From Deltaproteobacteria bacterium (GTDB taxonomy: Bacteria > Myxococcota > Myxococcia > Myxococcales > Myxococcaceae), in assembly GCA_016875515.1 (NCBI GenBank), contig VGRA01000232.1, positions 1 through 5,277 of the forward strand: 5,277 bases of DNA. Direction: 5' to 3'. Shown here one piece after another: positions 1 through 5,277 of the stretch. The notes beneath the pieces are model-generated. The model did no database searches. It saw only the letters and a list, made by a program, of their open reading frames with translations, and was not told the DNA's origin. The number at the start of each line of letters is the position of its first letter. Position 1 is the stretch's first letter. The translations under genes and the position numbers were made by a program.

Positions 1-483
1 GGCCAGGCGCAGGGCTGCTACCTGGGCCCGGCGGGCACCGAGGGCGTGGGGCTCTGCCGTGCGGGCACGCAGGGGTGCGTGGCGGGCCAGCGGGACACCT
101 GCACTGCCCAGGTGCTGCCTTCGCCAGAGGTCTGCAACGGCCTGGACGACGACTGCGACGGCGCCGTGGATGACCAGCCGCTCTGCCCCGAGCGCCACGC
201 CTGCGCCGCGTTGGGGACCACCCTCACCATCACGCTCACCGGCGAGAACTTCGCGCACCCGGACGCCTCGGGAGGCGGAGGCACCACCGTTCATGGCCGC
301 TGCGTGCCCTGCGGCGCGCTGGACAGCTCGCTCCCGGTCACGGTGATCTCCCCCGCCCTGGCGGTCATCACGCTCGACACCGCCACGGCGACTCCCGGCA
401 CCTACGAAGTGACGGCCTGGAACCCCGGCGGCAACCCGCCCCCGCAGCGGTCCGCGCCGCTGACCTTCACCATCACGCACTGA
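1..483 (+). CDS. Secreted cysteine-rich protein with MopE-type metal-binding motif, C-terminal part (5' end outside window)
   Basis: The reading frame is open from base 1 and ends at TGA 481-483, leaving the last 160 residues. Residues 5-58 form a cysteine-rich unit: a CYxGPxGTxGVGxCxxGTQxC stretch, then EVCNGLDDDCDGAVDD at about 43-58. This Cys/Asp motif is the hallmark of the 'putative metal-binding motif' family (MopE-like), found in many large secreted or surface lipoproteins of myxobacteria, where such units often repeat. From about residue 73 to the end the protein looks like an IPT/TIG-type immunoglobulin-like beta domain (an LTGENF strand, later TPGTYEVTAWNPGG). The expected location is outside the inner membrane, but the signal peptide would lie upstream and is not visible. 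A GTG at 46 is an internal valine, not the start, because the family pattern begins before it. The partner or ligand is unknown; metal binding is inferred from the motif only. Confidence 0.85.
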   Translation, partial: GQAQGCYLGPAGTEGVGLCRAGTQGCVAGQRDTCTAQVLPSPEVCNGLDDDCDGAVDDQPLCPERHACAALGTTLTITLTGENFAHPDASGGGGTTVHGRCVPCGALDSSLPVTVISPALAVITLDTATATPGTYEVTAWNPGGNPPPQRSAPLTFTITH

Positions 484-493
484 GCGGACGGCT

Positions 494-1675
494 TCACGGG
501 CTGGACGTCACCACCGCCACCCCGGCTGCCCCGGCCAGCCCGTCTGCCTGGGCCTGCGTGAGCAGCGAGAGCGACGCCTGCGAACCGCGCAGGTGCGCGT
601 TGAAGAACGCCACGGCGAAGTGGTTGATGAGCGGCTGGGCCACCGAGGCCGGGGGCGAGGTGGGGCCGCAGCCGTCCTCGAGCACGGCGCGAAGATCTGC
701 CCCGGGAATGTCCACCTTCACCTGCTCCACGACGGTGGCGAGGTCGAACGCGCACAGGTCCGAGAAGGTGAAGTGCCCGCCCTTGACCAGGTCGAGCAGC
801 CACCACGGGCGCTGGAGCGCAGCGATCGTCGGCACCACGTTGTCATCCCACTCCAGTGTCTGGTCGGCGTGCGCCGCCTGGATCATCACGGGGATGGACA
901 GCTGGACCGGGGACGGGAGGCCAATCCACGACAGGTTCGCGTCCACCGGCGCCTGCGGGACAATGGCCTTCACGCGTGCGTCCATGGCGGCCACGCGCAG
1001 GGAGGTGAGCGCTCCGAAGGAGTGGCCCGTCACGCCCACGCGCGCCATGTCCACCAGGCCGGAGAGCGGATCCTCCGGCTTGAGCCGCTCGAAGCGGTTG
1101 ATCAGGTGGACCACGTCCCAGGGCCGGTCCTCCACCCCTTCCACCGTCGTCTGCAGCTGCCCCCGGACCACGTCTGCCAGCGTCCCCTCCTCGTGATCGC
1201 ACGAGGCCACCACGTACCCGTGAGAGGCCAGCAGCACCGTGTAGTAGGTGGACTGCCACCGCAGCGCCGCCTGGCCGTGGCTGAAGATGACCAGCGGGAA
1301 CGGCCCGTGGGATCGCGCGGGCTCGGCCTCACGCGCTGCGGCCGCCACCAGCGGAGGAAGGGCCGAGCCGATCGACGCCCGCTGCTCCAGCGTGAAGTAG
1401 TCGAGGATGTCGTACGAGACCTTCGGCAGGTCACGCGCCGACTGCAGGGCGGGGTACCAGATCTCCGTCACGAGCTTCCGCGGCGTCCCGTCTGCCTTCC
1501 GCCGCCCCGTGTCCTCCCAGGTGACGGTGCGCACCCCCACCGCGAAGGGCCCGGGCTGCGACGGCGCGGGGGCTGCGCCCGCGGACGCAGGCTCGAACGG
1601 GAGCGGGTCCACCGGGGGCGGTTCGCAGCAAAGCAACAGCCCGACAAGGGGGACCAGGAGCGGAGTGGCGCGCAT
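494..1675 (-). CDS. Exported alpha/beta hydrolase, PAF-acetylhydrolase / predicted dienelactone hydrolase type
   Basis: This is a 393-residue serine hydrolase. The N-terminus (MRATPLLVPLVGLLLCC) is a short hydrophobic signal, followed by a Pro/Ala-rich linker to about residue 42. The two cysteines at 16-17 suggest a lipoprotein, although Leu or Cys at -1 is a poor lipobox. An opening strand with EIWYPA (71-76) is typical of the PAF-AH-like / COG4188 group. FSHG (131-134) is the probable oxyanion-hole loop. GHSFG (217-221) is the nucleophile elbow with Ser219. Asp271 (AAHAD) is the likely acid and His301 (GGHFTFSD) the likely catalytic base. All three lie in the order expected for the fold. 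The C-terminal helix (LINHFAVAFFNAHL, 349-362) is also usual for the family. The substrate is probably an ester or lipid but cannot be named. The ATG at 1673-1675 puts the signal peptide at the very start; no good Shine-Dalgarno precedes it. The gene converges on the metal-binding-motif gene and diverges from the ArsC-family gene. Confidence 0.9.
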   Translation of the reverse strand: MRATPLLVPLVGLLLCCEPPPVDPLPFEPASAGAAPAPSQPGPFAVGVRTVTWEDTGRRKADGTPRKLVTEIWYPALQSARDLPKVSYDILDYFTLEQRASIGSALPPLVAAAAREAEPARSHGPFPLVIFSHGQAALRWQSTYYTVLLASHGYVVASCDHEEGTLADVVRGQLQTTVEGVEDRPWDVVHLINRFERLKPEDPLSGLVDMARVGVTGHSFGALTSLRVAAMDARVKAIVPQAPVDANLSWIGLPSPVQLSIPVMIQAAHADQTLEWDDNVVPTIAALQRPWWLLDLVKGGHFTFSDLCAFDLATVVEQVKVDIPGADLRAVLEDGCGPTSPPASVAQPLINHFAVAFFNAHLRGSQASLSLLTQAQADGLAGAAGVAVVTSSP

Positions 1676-1735
1676 GGGGCCGGTCTAGGCCGGGCTGCAC
1701 GGCCGGTTCAAGCGCGCTGGGCTAGGGTGCAAGCA
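1676..1735. promoter_or_regulatory. Divergent intergenic region between hydrolase and ArsC-family gene
   Basis: These 60 bases must hold the 5' control signals of both divergent genes unless either promoter lies inside the opposite gene. The hexamer GGCCGG occurs three times (1678-1683, 1688-1693, 1701-1706). In such GC-rich DNA this may be chance. On the + strand a TAGGGT box ends 7 bases before the ArsC-family ATG. On the - strand a TAGACC sits 6 bases before the hydrolase ATG. Neither has a recognisable -35 element, and no operator can be assigned. Confidence 0.45.
1723..1728 (+). promoter_or_regulatory. TAGGGT box: -10-like element for a leaderless transcript, or weak ribosome binding site
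   Basis: TAGGGT fits the TANNNT -10 consensus and ends 7 bases before ATG 1736, so transcription would start at or next to the start codon. The AGGG inside it could instead act as a weak Shine-Dalgarno. No -35 match is found 16-18 bases upstream. The same hexamer occurs 8 bases before the response-regulator start in this window. Confidence 0.35.
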
Positions 1736-2095
1736 ATGTCCCGCCCCCTCGTCCTCTCCTACGCCGGCTGCGGCACCTGCAAGAAGGCCCTGAAATGGCT
1801 GGAGGCCCGCGGCGTGGAAGCGCAGGTGCGCCCCATCGTCGAGCAGCCGCCCACCGTGGCGGAGCTGGCGAGGTGGATTCCCGCCAGCGGCGTGGGCATC
1901 CGCAAGTGGCTCAACACCTCCGGGCTCAGTTTCCGGGCGCTGGGCAAGGCGAAAGTGGACGCTGCCACGGACGCGCAGCTGGCCTCGTGGCTGGCCGCGG
2001 ACGGCAAGCTGGTGAAGCGCCCCGTGCTGGTGCATGGCGATGCCGTGTTCGTGGGGTTCAAGGAAGGGACCTGGGGCCAGCTCTTCGGTTCTTGA
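1736..2095 (+). CDS. ArsC/Spx-family thioredoxin-fold protein (arsenate reductase family)
   Basis: This 119-residue protein has the usual length for the ArsC/Spx/YffB family. It opens with a beta strand leading to the redox motif CGTC (Cys12 and Cys15, within YAGCGTCKKALKWLEARG), which closely matches Spx/MgsR/YusI-like proteins. GIRKWLNTSGLSFR (54-67) corresponds to the conserved segment carrying the first arginine of ArsC (Arg56 here). The cis-proline strand KRPVLV (94-99) carries Arg95, equivalent to ArsC Arg94. The third arsenate-binding arginine of classical ArsC (Arg107 in the E. coli plasmid enzyme) appears to be missing; the local sequence is VFVGFKEG. No other ars genes are nearby. 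A general thiol-disulfide role, or an uncharacterised glutathione/thioredoxin-linked reductase, is therefore at least as likely as arsenate detoxification. The ATG at 1736 is chosen because the family motif begins right after it; the frame is open far upstream, but that part is antisense to the hydrolase and has no family features. Confidence 0.9.
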   Translation: MSRPLVLSYAGCGTCKKALKWLEARGVEAQVRPIVEQPPTVAELARWIPASGVGIRKWLNTSGLSFRALGKAKVDAATDAQLASWLAADGKLVKRPVLVHGDAVFVGFKEGTWGQLFGS

Positions 2096-2364
2096 GGAGG
2101 GTTTCCGTGGTTGATCCGCGTGACTGTTCGCGCCGCCACCACGCGGAGGCCATTCAGCTCCTGGTCCTCTTCGGCCCTCTCCTCCTGCTCGTGGCCGTCC
2201 CCATGGCCTGGTTCGCGTGGAAGGCAGGGCACACCGGGTCACTCGGATCAGAGCGGGTGATATTCGGGGCTGCCGCCGTGGCGGCGTTGACGCTCGACGG
2301 TGAAGCTGCGGCCCCCGGGAGGCCAGATCCTGCACTGGCCCTGATCCGTCCGGGCCTGCGCCGG
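2096..2364 (+). other. Stretch without a confident gene; holds a candidate small membrane-protein reading frame or gene remnant
   Basis: These 269 bases separate the ArsC-family stop from the converging response-regulator stop. GAGGAGG (2094-2100) overlaps the ArsC-family TGA and lies 6 bases before GTG 2107, which is ideal ribosome-binding-site spacing and would allow translational coupling. The frame from 2107 begins with a polar N-terminus (DPRDCSRRHHAEAIQ), then one strongly hydrophobic helix (LLVLFGPLLLLVAVPMAWFAW, residues about 18-38), and then a lower-quality Gly/Ser/Ala-rich tail. This frame has no stop until 3078, deep inside the antisense of the response regulator, so the natural C-terminus is unclear. 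A +1 shift near 2222 would meet TGA at 2258-2260 and give a protein of about 50 residues. It may be a real single-pass membrane peptide, a decayed gene, or chance. No gene is evident on the - strand here. Confidence 0.35.
2321..2340. terminator. Weak inverted repeat between converging units
   Basis: GGCCAG and CTGGCC form a perfect 6-bp stem around an 8-base loop. It lies 24 bases past the response-regulator stop on the - strand and about 225 bases past the ArsC-family stop on the + strand, a position suited to a two-way terminator. No T-run follows on either strand, so an intrinsic terminator is not supported and the stem could be chance. Confidence 0.2.
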
Positions 2365-3063
2365 CTAACCGGCCCCGCCGGGGCGGAACAGGTACCCTCG
2401 CCCCCGAACCGTGAGCAGGTACACCGGGTTGTCGGGATCCGGCTCGAACAGCCGCCGGAGCCGGAGGATGAAGTTGTCCACCGTCCGGTCCGTGGGGAAG
2501 GCGTCCATCCCCCAGACCTCCTCCAGGAGGTGGGCCCGGCTCAGGACTGTGTCCGCGTTGCGGACGAATTGCTCAATGAGCTTGAGCTCCTTGTGGGACA
2601 GCACCACCTCGCCCTCGTTGGTGAGCGCCTCCCCGGTGTCGAAGCGGATCCAGTAGCGGTCGAAGGCGAAGCGGGCGGGCGCCGCGGCGGCCTGCCCCCC
2701 GGAGCGCCGCAACAGCGCGCGTACGCGCGCCACCAGTTCCGGGACGTCGAACGGCTTGGTGACGTAGTCGTCTGCGCCCGCCTCCAGGTTGCGCACCTTC
2801 ACGCCGGACTCGTTGCGCGCCGTGAGCATGAGGATGGGGCAGAGGATGTTCGCCGCCCGTGCGCGCTCCACCAGGGTGAGGCCGTCTCCCCCGGGGAGCA
2901 TCAGGTCCAGCACCGCCAGATCGTACCGGCCGGAACGCAGCTCAGCGTCCCCCTCGGCCCAGGTGCCCACGGCGTGGACCTCGAACCCGGCATGCTGGAG
3001 GTTGAGCTGCACGATCTCACGGACGAGTCGCTCGTCCTCCACCAGCAGGATGCGGTCGGCCAT
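2365..3063 (-). CDS. Response regulator, OmpR/PhoB family (REC + winged-helix DNA binding)
   Basis: This 232-residue protein has the standard OmpR/PhoB length. The receiver domain covers residues 3-120: acidic pocket Glu9-Asp10 (LLVEDE), phospho-acceptor Asp53 (AVLDLMLPGGDG), switch Thr81 (LMLTAR) and Lys103 (YVTKPFD). All key residues are intact, so phosphorylation control is expected. The C-terminal winged-helix domain runs from about 130 to 228, with the family-typical LSHKELKLIEQF (155-166), a recognition-helix region (DRTVDNFILRLRRLF, 192-206) and the wing (LLTVRGRGYLF, 216-226). It is a cytoplasmic transcription factor; its targets are unknown. It is the last gene of the - strand signalling operon, 90 bases after the histidine kinase gene that is its probable partner. 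That gap is large enough to hold a separate promoter. The ATG at 3061-3063 immediately precedes the receiver's first strand, and no in-frame start is close upstream. Confidence 0.95.
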   Translation of the reverse strand: MADRILLVEDERLVREIVQLNLQHAGFEVHAVGTWAEGDAELRSGRYDLAVLDLMLPGGDGLTLVERARAANILCPILMLTARNESGVKVRNLEAGADDYVTKPFDVPELVARVRALLRRSGGQAAAAPARFAFDRYWIRFDTGEALTNEGEVVLSHKELKLIEQFVRNADTVLSRAHLLEEVWGMDAFPTDRTVDNFILRLRRLFEPDPDNPVYLLTVRGRGYLFRPGGAG

Positions 3064-3071
3064 GTGAGGGC

Positions 3072-3100
3072 ACCCTAAACCGTGCCTGACGACCGGCCAA
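3072..3100 (-). promoter_or_regulatory. Candidate internal promoter for the response-regulator gene
   Basis: Read on the - strand, TTGGCC (3095-3100, 4 of 6 to TTGACA) is followed by a 17-base spacer and TAGGGT (3072-3077, fits TANNNT). The -10-like box ends 8 bases before the ATG, so a transcript from it would be leaderless or nearly so. The AGGG could also serve as a weak ribosome binding site for the operon message. The spacing is right, but the -10 match to TATAAT is only 3 of 6. Confidence 0.35.
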
Positions 3101-3153
3101 GGTGGCCCCGCCGAACCCGCGCACCGTGTGTGATCGCCCGGATGCGCTCAGCA

Positions 3154-4155
3154 TCACCCTCCCTCCTTCACCACCGGAAGCTCCAGCGCGAAGACGCTTC
3201 CCTGCCCCACTCCCTCGCTGCGGGCGCGCAGCTCGCCTCGCATCTGCCGTGCCAGCTGCCGCGAGATGTAGAGCCCGAGCCCGCTCCCGTGCGACACGCC
3301 ACGGCCCCCCTCCCGCGTGAAGGGTTCAAAGAGGCGCTCGGCATCCCGCGGCTGGAACCCCTGCCCCCGGTCCCTGACTTCCAGCCACCACGTGCCGGCA
3401 CACACCCCGTCTGACACCTCCACGTGGCCGCCGCCGTACTTGCGCGCGTTGTCCAGCAGGTTCTCCAGGATCACCCGGACGGCGTCCCCGTCGCAGGTGA
3501 CCTCCAGCTCCTCGCCCGGCATCCAGCCCACCTGTTCGTCCGGGAAGGTGGACCGCCGGTGGTCGAGGATGTTGCCCACCAGTTGCCGCGTGGACGCGCG
3601 CTCCGTGCGGACCGCCTGTCGGGCCACGGCGCGCTGGTACGCCAGCGTCGTCTCCACCAGGTGCTCCAGCCGGTCACACTCCCCCACGCCCTGCGCTATG
3701 AAGCGGCTGCGCACCGCCTCCGGGATGCTGCCGTTGCCCAGGCTCTGGAGGAGCGCCCGCACCCCGGCAAGCGGTGTCTTCAGCTGGTGCGTGGACAGCT
3801 GCATCATCAACTGCATCCGCTGCGCCTCCGCGCGCCGGTGCCGCGCCACCATGAACAGCACCACCGCCAGGATGCACAACAGCAGCCCTGCCAGCGCAGA
3901 CTCCCCGGCGATCATGAAGAGCTGACGGTCCGTGGCTGCATCCAGGGACTCCAGTCGATGCGCGCGCTCCGTACCGTCAAATTCCCCCATCACCTGGACC
4001 CGCAGCATCTGGTCCATGGAATGGATGTTCCGCCGCACCAGCACGGACCACCACGCCATCAGCGGGCCCACGCTGGCCAGGCACGCACCGAGCAGCAGGA
4101 CGTCCGCGTTGGAGGCCACCCAGGCCTTGAGTTGCGCTCGCCGGTTCATCGTCAC
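3154..4155 (-). CDS. Membrane sensor histidine kinase (HisKA + HATPase), two helices, no HAMP
   Basis: The protein has 333 residues. Two membrane helices are visible, at about 17-40 (LLLGACLASVGPLMAWW) and 80-104 (ALAGLLLCILAVVLFMV), enclosing an outside loop of only about 40 residues. The second helix leads straight into the dimerisation/phospho-acceptor helix without a recognisable HAMP domain. The H-box is STHQLKTPLAG with phospho-acceptor His123; a Gln replaces the usual acidic residue after the His. The ATPase domain has an N-box ENLLDNARKYG (Asn232, Asn236), a G1 box DRGQGF (262-267), an F-box LFEPF (275-279) and a G2 box GSGLGL (290-295), so it should be an active kinase. Its likely partner is the OmpR-type regulator encoded next. 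The start is either GTG 4155 or ATG 4149, two codons later; GGGAGG lies 4 and 10 bases before them respectively. It follows the REC-REC-Hpt gene by 15 bases, which implies co-transcription. Confidence 0.93.
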   Translation of the reverse strand: MTMNRRAQLKAWVASNADVLLLGACLASVGPLMAWWSVLVRRNIHSMDQMLRVQVMGEFDGTERAHRLESLDAATDRQLFMIAGESALAGLLLCILAVVLFMVARHRRAEAQRMQLMMQLSTHQLKTPLAGVRALLQSLGNGSIPEAVRSRFIAQGVGECDRLEHLVETTLAYQRAVARQAVRTERASTRQLVGNILDHRRSTFPDEQVGWMPGEELEVTCDGDAVRVILENLLDNARKYGGGHVEVSDGVCAGTWWLEVRDRGQGFQPRDAERLFEPFTREGGRGVSHGSGLGLYISRQLARQMRGELRARSEGVGQGSVFALELPVVKEGG

Positions 4156-4159
4156 CTGG

Positions 4160-4165
4160 CCTCCC
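4160..4165 (-). promoter_or_regulatory. Ribosome binding site of the histidine kinase gene
   Basis: On the - strand this reads GGGAGG, a good Shine-Dalgarno inside the 15-base gap after the hybrid-kinase stop codon. It is 4 bases from the GTG start and 10 bases from an ATG two codons downstream, so it does not clearly decide between them. Confidence 0.55.
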
Positions 4166-4170
4166 GCTGA

Positions 4171-5277
4171 CTATCCACCGCCCTGCCGCTCCCCGAGGAC
4201 CGCACGGAGAGCGCCGCACAGGCTCCGTTGATCTTGCTGCAGTTGCTCGGCAGCGGGCGCAAAGTGCTGGAGCGCAGCACCGTGGGCGTCCGTCTGCTTC
4301 AGTCCCACCTCGAGCCCGGCGGCCACCGTCCCCAGCCGCACCGCTCCCGACGTCAGGGCCACCCCCTTCAGCGTGTGCGCCGCCCGCTGCGCTGCCGCCC
4401 GGTCACCGCGCGCCACCTCCTGCGCAATCAGTTCCCCGTCCCCTCCACTCGAGACCTTCCGGAGGACCCTCACGTATAGGTCCGGGCTCCCCCCGGTGGA
4501 CCGCAGCCCGGTCGCCACGTCCAGCCCCTCCACGGACTCGAGCCGGACGCGCAGGAACAAGGGGGTGGCTGGCGACTCGTGGGAAAAGACCGGGGGAGGG
4601 GGCCCCTCAGGGAGCCAGCGCAGCAGCGCGCGGTAGAGCGCCTCGGGAACCACCGGTTTCGCCATGTGATCGTTCATCCCCGCCGCGAGGCAGGCGTTCC
4701 GGTCCTCGTCAAACGCGTTGGCCGTCATGGCGACGATGGGGAGGGCTGCCCCCTTCGGCAGCGTGCGGACGAGACGGGAGGCAGTCAGGCCGTCCATGAC
4801 CGGCATCTGGATGTCCATCAGGATGAGATCGTACGTCCCCGCCTTCACCTTCTCCACGGCCGCCTGCCCATCCTCGGAACTCTCCACCGAGATCCCCACG
4901 GTCGTGAGCATCTCCACGGCCACTTCCCGGTTGATGGCGTTGTCTTCCACCAGCAGGACCTTCCGGCCTGCCCGCGTCCGCACCGCGCGCTCGGCCTGGC
5001 CCTCGGCGAGCGGCGCCGGGGAGCCCTTCGTCGCGGCCCCCAGATACTGGAGCGCGTCGAACAGTCGGGAGGGGGTCACCGGCTTGGGCAGGACGCCGGA
5101 AAAGCCCACCGCGGCCGGTCCATCCGCGGAGTTCATATGAGAGTGAGCGGTGACCAACAGCCGCTCCAGGCGGCGACGGAGCGGCAACTCCCGCAGCCGG
5201 CGCCCCACCTCCATCCCGTCCTGCCCCGGCATCTGCCAGTCCACCAACACGAGGTCAAACGGGACACCGTCCGTCCA
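4171..5277 (-). CDS. Hybrid histidine kinase, C-terminal REC-REC-Hpt part (5' end outside window)
   Basis: The frame enters from the right edge and ends at TAG 4171-4173, giving 368 residues (numbered from the window edge). First receiver, about 1-80: incomplete at its N-terminus, phospho-acceptor Asp13 ([12 protein letters not shown]), Thr43 and Lys65 (LPKPV). Linker 81-104. Second receiver, about 105-223: acidic pair Glu111-Asp112 (LLVEDN), Asp155 ([12 protein letters not shown]), Thr185 (AMTAN) and Lys207 (MAKPV), all intact. A Pro-rich linker, about 224-244, joins to a C-terminal Hpt domain, about 245-360, with phospho-acceptor His301 in AHTLKG. In this family such tails follow a sensor, HisKA and HATPase core (BarA-like multistep kinases), so that core is expected beyond the window; a stand-alone REC-REC-Hpt protein remains possible. 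The ATG/GTG codons near the edge are internal because the receiver strand [12 protein letters not shown] spans them. Phosphate would pass His to receiver Asp to Hpt His301 and then to a separate response regulator, plausibly the one two genes downstream. Confidence 0.92.
   Translation of the reverse strand, partial: WTDGVPFDLVLVDWQMPGQDGMEVGRRLRELPLRRRLERLLVTAHSHMNSADGPAAVGFSGVLPKPVTPSRLFDALQYLGAATKGSPAPLAEGQAERAVRTRAGRKVLLVEDNAINREVAVEMLTTVGISVESSEDGQAAVEKVKAGTYDLILMDIQMPVMDGLTASRLVRTLPKGAALPIVAMTANAFDEDRNACLAAGMNDHMAKPVVPEALYRALLRWLPEGPPPPVFSHESPATPLFLRVRLESVEGLDVATGLRSTGGSPDLYVRVLRKVSSGGDGELIAQEVARGDRAAAQRAAHTLKGVALTSGAVRLGTVAAGLEVGLKQTDAHGAALQHFAPAAEQLQQDQRSLCGALRAVLGERQGGG

Noticed and set aside
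484..493. Search for a terminator between the converging metal-binding-motif and hydrolase genes
   Set aside because: Only 10 bases separate the two stop codons and no inverted repeat with a T-run is present there or just inside either gene.
593..1735. Very long + strand open frame (about 500 codons with the ArsC-family gene at its end) antisense to the hydrolase
   Set aside because: It mirrors the hydrolase codons and is rich in Arg, His, Gly and Val with no domain features. Only the last 119 residues, from ATG 1736, match a family. Stop-free antisense frames are normal at this GC content.
1685..2335. - strand open frame of 216 codons over the ArsC-family gene and the following gap
   Set aside because: It is largely the complement of the ArsC-family gene, is Arg/Pro-rich, and lacks a convincing ribosome binding site or motif.
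2372..2384. GC hairpin GCCCC-GCC-GGGGC near the response-regulator stop
   Set aside because: It lies within the last Pro-Gly-Gly-Ala codons, has a 5-bp stem with no T-run, and is explained by GC-rich Gly/Pro codons.
2261..3078. Continuation of the frame opened at GTG 2107 as a 323-residue protein
   Set aside because: From 2365 on it is the antisense of a highly conserved response regulator and shows no domain of its own; only the first part is considered possible.
3424..4170. + strand open frame of 248 codons antisense to the histidine kinase
   Set aside because: Its composition is His/Arg/Gln/Pro-rich and low-complexity, typical of a shadow frame, while the opposite strand encodes a complete kinase with all boxes in order.

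Overview
The window is very GC-rich, with C or G in most third codon positions. It carries the CNGLDDDCDG-type cysteine/aspartate motif of the MopE-like 'putative metal-binding' secreted proteins that are abundant in myxobacteria. Together with dense two-component signalling genes, this points to a myxobacterium (Myxococcales, Myxococcus/Corallococcus-like). That assignment rests on composition and family content, not on a database match.

Layout, left to right. (1) The C-terminal end of a secreted cysteine-rich metal-binding-motif protein on the + strand runs off the left edge. (2) An exported alpha/beta hydrolase of the PAF-acetylhydrolase / predicted dienelactone hydrolase type lies on the - strand and converges on gene 1 with only 10 bases between the stop codons. 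(3) A 119-residue ArsC/Spx-family thioredoxin-fold protein on the + strand is divergent from the hydrolase across a 60-base gap. (4) A 269-base stretch has no confident gene. It holds a well-placed ribosome binding site and a short reading frame with one membrane helix, possibly a small membrane protein or a gene remnant. (5) A - strand signalling operon fills the right half. In transcription order it encodes the C-terminal part of a hybrid kinase (REC-REC-Hpt, running off the right edge), a small two-helix sensor histidine kinase without HAMP, and an OmpR/PhoB-type response regulator.

The operon contains all phosphorelay parts (receiver Asp, Hpt His, kinase His, output receiver with winged helix). 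The likely logic is that two kinases, one orthodox and one hybrid, converge on one DNA-binding regulator. Wiring cannot be proven from sequence. The response regulator has its own promoter-like sequence in the 90-base gap before it, with a TAGGGT box just 8 bases from the start codon. The same hexamer sits 7 bases before the ArsC-family gene, which suggests leaderless or nearly leaderless transcripts.

No RNA genes, CRISPR arrays, insertion sequences, attachment sites or phage genes are visible. I do not see a convincing undescribed system here. The points most worth a second look are the phosphorelay architecture, the shared TAGGGT boxes and the orphan membrane reading frame after the ArsC-family gene.
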